A stretch of DNA of 64,000 nt, taken from the NCBI GenBank assembly GCA_963787045.1, contig CAWBBR010000002.1, positions 434,001-498,000 on the forward strand, written 5' to 3'. Made by a program: the position numbers and the translations under genes. Shown here piece by piece: positions 54,138 through 63,894 of the stretch. Below the pieces are notes generated by a model. The model saw only the letters and a program-made list of their open reading frames with translations. It made no database searches and was not told where the DNA came from. Each line of letters begins with the position of its first letter. The first letter of the stretch is position 1. This stretch comes from DATJGR01 sp963787045 (lineage in GTDB: Bacteria; Pseudomonadota; Gammaproteobacteria; Pseudomonadales; Azotimanducaceae).

Positions 54138-55938
54138 CGAGCTGCTCTCCTTCTTCCTCGCCGCCGTCGGTGCCGAAGCGCGACGCCTGCAGGTCGAACA
54201 TCGTGCGGTAGCGACCGTTCGCCGCGATCAGTTCGTCGTGCGTTCCGAGTTCGACGACTTTGCCGCGTTCGAGCACGCAGATCCGGTCGGCCTGGCGCAC
54301 GGTGGAGAACCGGTGCGAGATCAGGATCGTCGTCGCGTGACGCGTAGACGAAAGTACGCGCTCGAAAATTTCCGCTTCGCCGCGCACGTCGAGTTGTGCG
54401 GTCGGCTCGTCGAGCAGCACCAACGCCGGCGCCGAGTCGAACCGCGCACAACGTGCGGGCCAGCGCGATGCGCTGCCATTGGCCGCCCGAAAGATCGGTG
54501 CCGCCTTCGTAGCCGCGCGCGAGCACCGTATCGAGTTCGGCGAGGTTCGATGCGCCGGCGTCGGCGAGCGCCGCCTTGATGACGTCGTCAGGCGCGCCGC
54601 CCGGCGCGACGTTGTCGCGCAACGGCAATTCGAAGCGTATGAAATCCTGGAACACCGCGGTTACGCGCGAACGCCACGAATCCAGATCGAAGGTGCGGAT
54701 GTCGACGCCGTCCACTTCGATTGCACCGGCTTGCGGGTCGTAGAGGCGGCATAACAGTTTCGCGAGCGTCGTCTTGCCGGCGCCGTTCTGGCCGACGATC
54801 GCGATCGACGTGCCGGCGGGAATCGTGAGATCGAAGCCGTCGAGCACGGTGCCGCCGCCGGCCGGATAGGCGAACGTCACGTTGCGGAAACGGATCTCGC
54901 GTGCCGGCAGGTCTTTGCGCGGAGCGGGTGCCTTGCGCGAGCGCGCCCTCCGGATCCATCGCCTGCTTCAGACGCAACACCGCGGCGGCCGGTGCCGCCG
55001 CGCCGTCGAGCGCCCACGACAATCCACCGAACGCGATCATGCTGGTGGTCACCGCGGCGCTCGCGAACGTCACCGCCTGGCCGAGATCGATGCGCCCGGC
55101 ATTCACCGCCGAACGCGATCGACGCAGAACACCGCGACGTTCGCGGACAGCACGATCAACAGGCTCCACACCACCGGTCGCTCGCGCAGCCGCGTGGCTT
55201 CCCAGCGCAGGTCGAACAGTCGGCGCCGCTGTTTCGTGAATCGCTCCACGGTCCACGTCGACAAGCCGAACAAACGCAGCTCTTTCGCCGCCGGCGGATC
55301 TACCGCGAGCCGGTACGCGTAGTCGGCGTGGCGCTGCGCCTCACGTACCTCGTCAGTGTTGCGGTCGCGCCAGACCGCGCTTTCGCGCAGCAGCCATTGC
55401 GTGGCGAACCACGCGCCGCCCAGGAGCAAGCGGCGCCCACCATGCGTACGCGGCGAGCACCAGCGCGGCGGTGCAGTCCCGCGATCAATTCGACGAGACC
55501 GGAGCCGATGAAGTCCATCGAGATCGACAGCGGCGGACCGCTGATGCCGAGGTCGAAATCGCGCGCAATGGTGAGGTCGGTGGTGAGGCGCGGATCTTCG
55601 AGGTGACCCATGCCGGGAGGGCGCACGCAGGTGCGCGTCAGCTCGTCGTAGAGCCACGATGCAGTGCGACTGCCGAGGTTCTTGCCGATGGACTGGTGCA
55701 GCGGCGAAGTGGTCTGCAGCAGCACGAACACGACGCCGACGATCGACAGCGGCGTGGTCAGGCTTTCGCCGCGTTGAACGGCGCCGATCAGCACGCCCAT
55801 CGCGATGGCGAACAGCGCCGGCAATACGCCGCGCAGCAGTAGCAACGCCCACCAGACGAAGGCCATCGTGCTGTCCGCTTTCGGCAGCACGCCGAAGAAC
55901 TTCCACTCGTCGCGAGCGCGTAGCCAGTCCAGCACCAT
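54124..55938 (-). pseudogene. ABC exporter, permease-ATPase fusion, frameshifted (first gene)
   Basis: About 605 codons: FVWWALLLLRGVLPALFAIA and FVLLQTTSPLHQSIGKNLGS in the membrane part, then Walker A IVGQNGAGKTTLAKLLCRLY, signature DLSGGQWQRIALARTL, Walker B MVLLDEPTAQLDVRGEAEIF and the H-loop ILISHRFSTVRQADRI. ATG 55938 follows GGGAGGTGACG. With the next gene it would form a heterodimeric exporter; the partner's degenerate signature fits one inactive site. About four frameshifts. Confidence 0.84.
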
Positions 55939-55988
55939 CGTCACCTCCCGCCCCGCGCAATGATCCACGCAGTGGCGACAAGGTTCCA

Positions 55989-56020
55989 CCCTGGCGCGCG
56001 CCAGGGCTTGTAGTTTTTTT
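55989..56020 (+). other. 18-bp perfect palindrome with T-run
   Basis: CCCTGGCGCGCGCCAGGG (55989-56006) followed by CTTGTAG and seven T residues on the + strand. It has terminator form for + transcripts, although no + gene ends here. On the minus strand it lies between the LLM stop and the ABC start, preceded by the A-run. Confidence 0.5.
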
Positions 56021-56861
56021 ACGCGGCGGCGACGAGTTCCGCGTAGCGATCGAGCCGCCGCAGCATGTCGTCGAGCGTGCCGGGCGCGATCGCCAGTATC
56101 GCGCGACCCACGCCGGCGTCTCTGAACGGTGCGATCGCTTCGGGTTTCGCCGCCAGACCGAACGCACTGATTGCGATGCTGTCCGGATCGCGCCCCTCTG
56201 CGCGAGCGAACGCGCGCAAGCGGCCGATGCCCGCAAGCACGAGTTCCGGATCGCGAACGCGCGGCAGCCAGCCGTCGGCGTACTTCGCGATGCGCTTCAG
56301 CGTGTGATCGGTCTCGCCGCCGATGAAGATCGGCGGATGCGGTTTGGAGGCCGGCTTCGGCCACAACCACATCGGTGCGAAGTCGACGTGGTCGCCGTGA
56401 TATTCCGGCTCTTCCTCGGTCCAGATCTTCTTCAACGCCTGGAGTTGTTCCTCCAGGCGTTGGAAACGCGTCGCATAAACGGTGCCGTGGTTCTCCATCT
56501 CCGGCTTGTTCCAACCGCCGCCCACCCCGAACAGAACGCGGCCGCCCGACAGATGATCGAGCGTTGCGACGGTCTTTGCGGTGTGGATCGTGTCGCGCTG
56601 GATCAGCAGACAGATGCCGGTGCCGAGCTTGAGTTTCGTAGTGACCGTAGCCGCGGCGGTGAGCGCAACGAACGGGTCGAGCGTGCGCGCGAAGTCGCGC
56701 GTGACCGGCCCGCGACCGGGATACGGCGTGGAACCGGTGGTGGGAATGTGCGAATGCTCCGGCACCCAGATCGAGTCGAAGCCGCGCTCTTCGATGGCGC
56801 GCGCGAGGTCGGTGATCGGCGGGTATGCATCGGTGGGAACGAGATAGAGGCCGTATTTCAT
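56019..56861 (-). CDS. LLM-class flavin-dependent oxidoreductase
   Basis: A 280-residue TIM-barrel oxidoreductase, second of its kind here: ERGFDSIWVPEHSHIPTT, LGTGICLLIQRDTIHTAKTV, GRVLFGVGGGWNKPEMENHG and PPIFIGGETDHTLKRIAKYA follow the F420-dependent LLM pattern (TIGR03619-like). Substrate unknown. ATG 56861; divergent from the aldo/keto reductase with 63 bases between. Confidence 0.88.
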   Translation of the reverse strand: MKYGLYLVPTDAYPPITDLARAIEERGFDSIWVPEHSHIPTTGSTPYPGRGPVTRDFARTLDPFVALTAAATVTTKLKLGTGICLLIQRDTIHTAKTVATLDHLSGGRVLFGVGGGWNKPEMENHGTVYATRFQRLEEQLQALKKIWTEEEPEYHGDHVDFAPMWLWPKPASKPHPPIFIGGETDHTLKRIAKYADGWLPRVRDPELVLAGIGRLRAFARAEGRDPDSIAISAFGLAAKPEAIAPFRDAGVGRAILAIAPGTLDDMLRRLDRYAELVAAA

Positions 56862-56924
56862 GGTGGTGCTCCGCTGCGCGACGATGCGTGCGAGGATAAC
56901 AGCCTCGGCAGTCAGGAGGTTCGA

Positions 56925-57863
56925 ATGCAAACGGTGATGCTCGGTCGCACAGGACTCCCGGTCAGCGTCGTCGGTCTCGGCTGCGGCGGCCACAGCCGGC
57001 TCGGTATGACAAACGGCGCGGACGAGGTGCAGGCGAGTCGCGTCGTTGCAGCGGCGATCGACCTCGGCATCGACTTCATCGACACCGCGCGCGCGTACGG
57101 CACCGAAGGCGCGGTCGCGCGTGCGATCCGCGGTCGCCGTGATTCGGTGGTGTTGTCGACGAAAGCGCTGCCGGCCGGTGCGACCGGCCTCATGAGTGCG
57201 TCTGAAATGCGCGAGAGCCTGGAACTCAGTCTGTCGCGACTCGGCACGGACTACGTCGACGTCTTCCATCTGCACGGCGTGCTCGCCGATCAATACGCGC
57301 ACTGCACGGACGTGCTGCTGCCGGAACTCGTGCGGGCGAAGGAAGCCGGCAAGGTGCGCTTCGTCGGCATCACCGAGCGCTTCGGTACCGACACGAATCA
57401 CGCGATGCTCGAGCGCGCGCTGCCCGACGATCACTTCGACGTGATCATGGTCGGCCACAACCTGCTGAATCCGTCGGCGCGCCGCTCGGTGTTTCCGCTG
57501 ACGCGCGCTAACGACGTCGGCACGTTGATCATGTTCGCGGTGCGCCGCGCGCTGACGAATCGCGAACGCGTCGGCGCGGTCGTTGCGCAGTTGATCGACG
57601 CCGGTGCGATCGATGCGCGCGCGGTCGATCGCGACGATCCGCTCGGGTTCGTCGAGTCGCATCGCGAGGTCAAATCGTTGGTCGAGGCGGCTTACCGCTT
57701 CTGTCGCCACGAACCCGGTGCGCACGTGATTCTCACCGGCACAGGAAGCGTTGAGCACCTGCGCGAGAACGTCGAGGCGATCCTCGCGCCACCGCTGCCG
57801 GCGGAACTCAGCACGAAGTTGGAACGGATTTTCGGAAACGTGGACTCGGTGTCGGGCGACTGA
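56925..57863 (+). CDS. aldo/keto reductase
   Basis: A 312-residue AKR-fold protein: GLPVSVVGLGCGGHSRLG, AAIDLGIDFIDTARAYGTEG with the catalytic D and Y, VVLSTKALP for the lysine, and DYVDVFHLHGV for the histidine; the end HVILTGTGSVEHLRENVEAI binds the cofactor pyrophosphate. The sugar or carbonyl substrate is unknown. ATG 56925 follows TCAGGAGG. Confidence 0.9.
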   Translation: MQTVMLGRTGLPVSVVGLGCGGHSRLGMTNGADEVQASRVVAAAIDLGIDFIDTARAYGTEGAVARAIRGRRDSVVLSTKALPAGATGLMSASEMRESLELSLSRLGTDYVDVFHLHGVLADQYAHCTDVLLPELVRAKEAGKVRFVGITERFGTDTNHAMLERALPDDHFDVIMVGHNLLNPSARRSVFPLTRANDVGTLIMFAVRRALTNRERVGAVVAQLIDAGAIDARAVDRDDPLGFVESHREVKSLVEAAYRFCRHEPGAHVILTGTGSVEHLRENVEAILAPPLPAELSTKLERIFGNVDSVSGD

Positions 57864-57906
57864 TCACGCTACGAAACGAGCCAGCTGTGTTGCGAACGAC
57901 TCGGCG

Positions 57907-58720
57907 TCAGAACGAATAGTCGATCCACCAGCTATACGACTGGCCGGAGAACACGGTGCGTTCGAGGAACGGCTCCCAGGAGAACGTCGCGGCATTGCCC
58001 CAGATCGGGAAATAGTCCGGAACGTAACTGCAGGTGGCCGTGACCAGACCGAGCGCAGGGTGTCGCTGCAGCAGAACGAGCGGCGCCGTCGCGTCGTGAT
58101 CGAGCGGCTGGTAGTGGCCGTCTTTCCAGGGCCAGCCGGTGCGTGCGATGAAACCGTTCTGCAGCCGGGTATAGCCGTTAGCATCGCGCCAGTTCAGCGG
58201 CGCATTGATCCACAGCAGTTCGTCCGTTGCAGTCTGCGGATAGAACGGGTGCGGGAACCAGCGCATCGGTATCGGCGCTTTGCCGATGTTTTCGATCAGC
58301 GTATGCGAGCGAATCGTGCGTTCGCACAGTGAGACGGTTCGCTTCAACGTCAACGAGAAGTCTTCGTAAGTCTGCTCCGTGTCGAACTCGACGGAAGCCG
58401 GGTTGCGCGCTGACGGTCCAGTCGCTGAAGGTCGTTACCGTTCGACCGCGCATGTCGCAGACGCCGATGCCGATGATCAGCGCTTCGCCCAACGTCTCGT
58501 TCGAGTTCAGCGGGCCGAGGTTGAAGGCGTCGGGAATGCCCTGGCCGTCGAACCAGTTGAAGCTATCGGGAAATGTCGGACCGCTGAGCAGGTCGCCGTG
58601 CGTGCGGTCGCGCACCTGAAAGATGTACCCGCCGGTGCAGTAACGCACTCCGAAGCGCGCGCGGTCGGTGGCCGGATCGAGGAGCTGCACCTCGAGTGAA
58701 TCGTTGGTCAGATCGAACAT
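57907..58720 (-). CDS. galactose mutarotase-like protein, one frameshift
   Basis: About 271 codons of an aldose-1-epimerase-like beta sandwich. MFDLTNDSLEVQLLDPATDR and CTGGYIFQVRDRTHGDLLSG open it, and after a shift near 58,400 the other half has RWFPHPFYPQTATDELLW and ATCSYVPDYFPIWGNAATFS. Catalytic H and E positions of true mutarotases are not certain. Function inferred from the fold only. Confidence 0.72.
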
Positions 58721-59029
58721 GGTCCTACCTCGCGGCTATCAATCGCCGACCGACGTGCAGTGTGTCACACCACGAGCAATTCAGGGCGTGTGCGCGCCGG
58801 CCGCAGGTAGAAATCTGCGTCAACCGATCCGGACCTGTGCCGTTGATTGGCCAGGTCGAAAAACCGGATCGAAAGGAGACTCCCGTGAGAGTCCGATCGA
58901 GCAAGAAGCAGATGGTGCTGGGGCTGTGTGTCGTGTTTGCCGCAGGCATGCGCCGTGATCTTCTGGCATGCGCCTTGACACCTCGGAGAGCGGCGCTGAT
59001 CTTGCCGCGACCGCGCACGAGTACACGCG
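58721..59029. other. 309-bp stretch, possible short membrane peptide
   Basis: A GTG at 58885 after AAAGGAGACTCCC would encode a short hydrophobic peptide, RSSKKQMVLGLCVVFAAG, but the frame continues as arginine-rich text with no clear end; a one-base shift would end it after about 31 residues (CAVIFWHAP). Otherwise nothing is recognised. Confidence 0.25.
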
Positions 59030-59687
59030 ATGACCGCAACGCCGAAACGCCTCTTCGACTTTCCGTTCTCCGGCAACGGCTACAAGGTCAGGCTCGCGCT
59101 GGCCCATCTCGGATGGCGCGTCGAGTACGAGACGATCGATCTGTTGGCGGGCGACGCAGCTCGTCCGGCGTTTCTTGCGCGGAACCCGATGGGGCAGATT
59201 CCGGTGCTGGAGCTGGATGACGGCACGTACCTTCGGGAATCGAATTCGATCCTTTACTGGCTGTGCGACGGCTCGTCACTGATGCCGGAGGATCGTCTCT
59301 CCAGGGCGCGCGTGATCCAGTGGATGTGTTTCGAGCAGAGCAACATCGACAAAGTCCTGGGCCGCACGCGCTTCCTTCGGTGCTATCCGGATTTCATGGC
59401 CACCACGAAAGCCGATTGGGACGGCTGGTACGCGACCGGATATCGCGCGCTCGACGTGTTGGACGCGGCGCTTCGGGACGCCGACTTCATCGTGGGCGAC
59501 AGATACTCGGCCGCCGACATCTGCCTCTACGGCTATGTGCATTGCGCGGATCGAGGGCGGCTTCGATCTTCGGCGGCATACGAACGTGACGCGCTGGCTG
59601 AACCTCGTACGCAGTCAGCCGCACCATGTCTCCATCAACGACGTCGGCGCGTCGTTCCCACCGGTTCGCGAGTCGCTCACGCCCTGA
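59030..59687 (+). CDS. glutathione S-transferase, one frameshift
   Basis: A GST of about 219 codons: LFDFPFSGNGYKVRLALAHL, NPMGQIPVLELDDGTYLRES and AILYW-like SNSILYWLCDG in the thioredoxin half, VGDRYSAADICLYGYVH in the helical half. A shift near 59,550 must be bridged to read GGFDLRRHTNVTRWLNLVRS and the stop at 59,685. The fourth GST-fold gene in the window. Confidence 0.85.
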
Positions 59688-59811
59688 ATGAGACGACATG
59701 CGCGACCTAGATTGCCGGCACTGGCGTGGACTCGGCCAGTCGAGTAGATTCGCGCCGCGTCGGGCGCCGTAACGTTGGCGTTCGACAGTCCATCAACTCT
59801 GCGAGGCCAAC

Positions 59812-60534
59812 ATGGGCCGCATTTTCGAAGTCCGAAAGCACACGATGTTCGCGCGCTGGAATCGCATGGCGAAACAGTTCGCGAAGATCAACAAAGACGT
59901 CACCATCGCGGTCAAATCCGGCGGTTCCGATCCGAACAGCAACCCAGCGCTGCGCCGCGTGATGCAGAACGCGCGCGCGGTGAACATGCCGAAAGACAAG
60001 GTAGAGGCCGCGATCAAGCGCGCATCCGGCGCCGATGCGAAAGACTATGAAGTGGTGATCTACGAAGGCTACGCGCCGCACGGGGTTGCGGTGATCGTGG
60101 AAACGGCGACGGACAACACGAAGCGAACCGTTGCGAGCGTGCGCAGCATCTTCAGCAAGTTCGGCGGCAATCTCGGCACCACCGGCGCGGTCGAGTTCAT
60201 GTTCAATCGCATGGGCGTGTTCAGATTGAACCCGGAGGGCATCGATCAGGACGACCTCGAGCTGTATCTGATCGACCATGGTCTCGAAGAAATGGGCGAA
60301 AGCACCGGCGAGAAAGGCGAGCCGCAATTGGTCGTGCGGTGCGCGTTCGAGGAGTTCGGGCACGTGCAGAAGGCCCTCGAGGAGCGCGGCATCACGCCGA
60401 TTTCGGCCGAGCACGAATACGTCTGCATCGCGCCGATGACGCTATCGGAAGAGCACGCCACCGAAGCGCTCGAACTGATCGACAAGCTCGAGCAGGACGA
60501 CGACGTTCAACGGGTGTTCCACACCGTCGCCTGA
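59812..60534 (+). CDS. YebC/PmpR-family protein
   Basis: A 240-residue YebC-family protein; members regulate transcription or help ribosomes through proline stretches. MGRIFEVRKHTMFARWNRMA differs a little from the usual AGHSKWAN start, as in YeeN-type paralogues. NPALRRVMQNARAVNMPKDK, IYEGYAPHGVAVIVETATDN and NRMGVFRL follow the family. It could be the second, YeeN-like copy. Confidence 0.9.
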   Translation: MGRIFEVRKHTMFARWNRMAKQFAKINKDVTIAVKSGGSDPNSNPALRRVMQNARAVNMPKDKVEAAIKRASGADAKDYEVVIYEGYAPHGVAVIVETATDNTKRTVASVRSIFSKFGGNLGTTGAVEFMFNRMGVFRLNPEGIDQDDLELYLIDHGLEEMGESTGEKGEPQLVVRCAFEEFGHVQKALEERGITPISAEHEYVCIAPMTLSEEHATEALELIDKLEQDDDVQRVFHTVA

Positions 60535-60542
60535 CGGTGCGT

Positions 60543-61863
60543 TCAGTTCGCGCGCGCCAGCAAGCGCCATCCCCACGCGCTGGCCGGCTTCTGCGTCGTG
60601 CGTTCGGCAATGAGATGCCGCGCGAGACTGTGCCGGTTCGACCGTAAAGCCGCTTCGATCAGCGTCAGCGTGATCACGTCGCGCTGCGCATGGCTGCCGC
60701 CGAACGTATGAGCGCGATCGCGGACCGGTAACGCGAGATCGATCGCGCCTGCGTAGTCGCCGTCGGCGAATGCCAGCATCGCTCTTGCCAACGGCAGTCC
60801 GACCTGGCGGGTCATTTCGCCGTTGCTGCTGCGGATCTCCGGCGCGACGCGTTCGAGGTGCGCGATCAGGTCGCGCGCCTCGTCACGTTCGTTGGCGAGA
60901 CAGAAAGCCATCGCGGCGTGAACGTCGTTGAACGCGTAGTAACCGCGCTCTACGGCTCGAACGCCTGCGCCACACGTCGGCCAACGCGGCCGGACGCGCG
61001 CCGAGCGGGACGCCTTCGAGGTTCAGCCGCCACAGCAGCGAAGTGGCATCCACCAGAACGACGCAGATATCGAGCGGCTTGGCGTAAATGTTGGCATCGT
61101 AGAGCGCGAGCGCTGCGTCGTATTGCTGGCGGTCGAGCCGATACAACGCCAGATGCCAGAAGTTGTGAAACGCGAAGCCGTTCTCCGGCGCCCAGTCGTC
61201 GCAGCGCCCTTCCAGCCACGCGATGCCGTCGTCGATGCGGCCGGTCATTTCCATCACGTGCGTGACGGCATGTACCGCCCAGCCGTCGCGGGGTTCCAGT
61301 TCGAGTGCGCGGCGACCGGCCGATTCGGCGTCGGCGTATTGATTGCATTCCTCGAGTCCGAATGCGTGCATGCCGAGTACGTACGAGTAAGCGGGAATGC
61401 TCGCGTCCCAGCTGGGGAGCACACGCGCCACGCGATTGCGCAGGTTCAACGCGTCGCCGCGATAGAAATCGAACAGATGCGCGGTCTGCAACGCGAAGAC
61501 GTCGAGCGGATATTCCGCCAGCACCGCGTCGTATGCGGCGCACGCGGCATGCCACTCGCCGTTCACGAGCAGACGGGTAGCGCGCATCAACCCCTTCTCT
61601 CGGTCGTTGGCGGAACCCGCCAGAGATTCGGCGGAGCGCAGACTGCGATCGGCTTCCGAAAGAACCCGCCGTTCGCCGGCGGTCATCAGGACGGCGGCGC
61701 GGAACACATGGCCGAGTACGAAATCGTCGTGTTCGGACAGCACCGCGTCGATCGTAGCGACCGGGTCGCCGACGTAGTTCTGGTAGCTGCGCAACGCGCG
61801 TTCGAACCCGTCGAGCAGCGTCGCATCGGAACAGGAGACGGGCATGCCGCGGATGTCGTTCAT
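60543..61863 (-). CDS. TPR38-like tetratricopeptide protein, one frameshift
   Basis: About 440 codons, all-helical, with repeats like those of the TTC38 group: LGHVFRAAVLMTAGERRVLS, YSYVLGMHAFGLEECNQYAD, GWAVHAVTHVMEMTGRIDDG and FHNFWHLALYRLDRQQYDAA. A shift near 60,955 joins the end (VHAAMAFCLANERDEARDLI to RLLARAN). Function unknown. Confidence 0.82.
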
Positions 61864-62082
61864 GGGCGGTCCTCCTGGGTTCTCGCGCAGTATGCCATCG
61901 TCATGCCCGAATGCGGTCCGGCGTCACGCGCAGGCCGAGGCCGACGCCCAGCGCACCGCATTCCCGATGAGATTCCGTTGCGAGCCCGACGTGCTTGGGA
62001 CTATAGATGGCCCAGTGGGGCCCTGTAGAGGGACCGTTCGCGTGGCCCAGTTCGTATCTCACCGAGTGGAGGCCGTGACGCC

Positions 62083-62550
62083 ATGAAAGAGACGATCGTT
62101 GCTTCGAGTCCACGTCGCATCAACCCGCCGCATTATTTCCTGATGGCGGTCCTGACGATGCTCGCGCTGGCGCGGCTACCAGGCGGCGCCGTCCTGACGG
62201 CGCCGTGGTACTACGCCGGAGCGATCGTTCTTGGCTGCGGCGTTCTCATTGCGGTTGTCGCGTCGCGGCAGTTCACGGTCGTTGGCACCAACATCGTGCC
62301 GTTGACGCGTTCGTCGTCGCTGGTGACGAACGGCGCATTCGCGCTGACGCGCAATCCGATGTACCTCGGCATGGTGCTGGCGTTGGTCGGCGCTGCGCTG
62401 TTGTTGAACGCGCCATGGCCATGGCTGGTTCCCTGCGGCTTTGCGGCGTTGCTGTACTACCGCTTCATACGCCATGAAGAAGCGCTGATGGCGCAGACGT
62501 TCGGCGACGCCTATCTGCAATACAAGCAACGGGTGCGGCGCTGGATCTAG
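62083..62550 (+). CDS. isoprenylcysteine carboxyl methyltransferase-family protein
   Basis: A 155-residue membrane protein with about four helices; LVTNGAFALTRNPMYLGMVL and YYRFIRHEEALMAQTFGDAY are the ICMT/PEMT signature (R-N-P-x-Y and E-E-x-x-x-x-x-x-G-x-x-Y) that binds SAM. Bacterial members methylate lipids or unknown small molecules. The start lies upstream of the first helix. Confidence 0.88.
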   Translation: MKETIVASSPRRINPPHYFLMAVLTMLALARLPGGAVLTAPWYYAGAIVLGCGVLIAVVASRQFTVVGTNIVPLTRSSSLVTNGAFALTRNPMYLGMVLALVGAALLLNAPWPWLVPCGFAALLYYRFIRHEEALMAQTFGDAYLQYKQRVRRWI

Positions 62551-62566
62551 CGATACGTAGACGCCG

Positions 62567-63868
62567 CTACTGCGCGATGTACCGCGTCGGCTGATTGTCG
62601 TTCCACGGCTGATAGTGCGCTGCGAACCTGATGCGGTCCGCGATCGGCGGGTGGTCGAACGCCCACATCACGTACAACGGATTCGGATCGGGGTACGACA
62701 GTGCTTTCTCGCCGAGCTTCTGGAAGGCATGTGCCGCAACCTGCGACGAATCCGGCACGAGGCCGTGAATGACTTCGAGTCCGTAGATGTCCGCCTGATG
62801 TTCGAGATGCCGCGAGAACGCGGCGCTCACCGGCTGACCTACCAGCGAGAAGACATTGAGCAGCAGCAGAATGACCGGCAGCGACGCCCAGTCGGCGAGG
62901 TCGCGCACGCCCCAGCGTCCGCCCCATCGCGCGATCACGCCGGCGGCGAATCGATGCGCGAGATACAGCGACAGCAGCAGCCCGAAGGTGACGAACGCGA
63001 GCGACATCCAGATGTGGTTCAGCACGTAATGCCCTTGTTCGTGGCCGAACACGAACAGCGTCTCCGGAATCGTCAGGTCGCGCGACGTGTTGTCCCATAC
63101 CACCACGCGTTTGCTCGCGCCGATGCCGGTGACGTAGGCGTTGTACGTGGTCACTTTGTCGCTCGCCTGCATCTCGAACATGCGCGAGCGATCGATCTGA
63201 AGGCCACCGCGATGCATGACCTTTTCGAGCTCCGGCAGAAGTTGCGGCTGCTTGGCTTCGAGCGGCTCGAAGTGATTGAAGAGCGGTGCGATGAACACCG
63301 GCTGGATCAGCACGAGCAGCAACACTACGGGAACCGACGCGAGCCAGCCGTAGAACCACCAGCGCCGAGGGCTGCGGCGCAGGAACGCGTACAGACCCCA
63401 GACGAACAGCGTGGCGATGACCGTGCCAATGAGCTCGCTCTTGATCCAGTCCCAGAACCACGATCCCCAGCTCTGCACCGACAACCCGTAACTCATCTGC
63501 AGCTCGTGGCCGTAGAGGCTCAACGGCAGCGTCAGGAGGTCGATCAGGATCAGCAGCAGCGGGGCGAAGATGATCACCTGCACGAAGCGCCGTCCGCTGA
63601 CGCGTTCTGCAAAATCGCGAAAACGCGCGCTGATCCGTAGCGACAGCAGCACCACGAGAATGGCGATGCCGTAGACGGTGCCGAACAGGTTCATCGTCAC
63701 GCCCGTGCGATACAACGCCTGCGATTTCTCGAGCTTGTCGCTGGGCAGCCGATACTCCTCGATCGGCGTCGTATCGGCGGCCGGCGCATCTGCCGACGGT
63801 TGCGCCGCGAGCGCGTGTTGAGCGCCGATCAGAAACACCGTCAAGGTGAGCACGCGGCCGAGTTGCAT
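62567..63868 (-). CDS. M48 (Ste24-like) membrane metalloprotease
   Basis: A 433-residue zinc protease of the Ste24/HtpX clan. Signal-like start (LTVFLIGAQHALAAQPS), five or six transmembrane helices, HEQGH at residues 276-280 for zinc and catalysis, and the third ligand glutamate in RHLEHQADIYGLEV. Length and helices match CAAX prenyl protease 1. In bacteria it may act in membrane-protein quality control. Convergent with the ICMT-like gene, 16 bases apart, an interesting pairing because both families share prenyl-protein maturation in eukaryotes. Confidence 0.92.
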   Translation of the reverse strand: MQLGRVLTLTVFLIGAQHALAAQPSADAPAADTTPIEEYRLPSDKLEKSQALYRTGVTMNLFGTVYGIAILVVLLSLRISARFRDFAERVSGRRFVQVIIFAPLLLILIDLLTLPLSLYGHELQMSYGLSVQSWGSWFWDWIKSELIGTVIATLFVWGLYAFLRRSPRRWWFYGWLASVPVVLLLVLIQPVFIAPLFNHFEPLEAKQPQLLPELEKVMHRGGLQIDRSRMFEMQASDKVTTYNAYVTGIGASKRVVVWDNTSRDLTIPETLFVFGHEQGHYVLNHIWMSLAFVTFGLLLSLYLAHRFAAGVIARWGGRWGVRDLADWASLPVILLLLNVFSLVGQPVSAAFSRHLEHQADIYGLEVIHGLVPDSSQVAAHAFQKLGEKALSYPDPNPLYVMWAFDHPPIADRIRFAAHYQPWNDNQPTRYIAQ

Positions 63869-63894
63869 CGGTTTCTCTCCAGTGTGGCGCGGTT

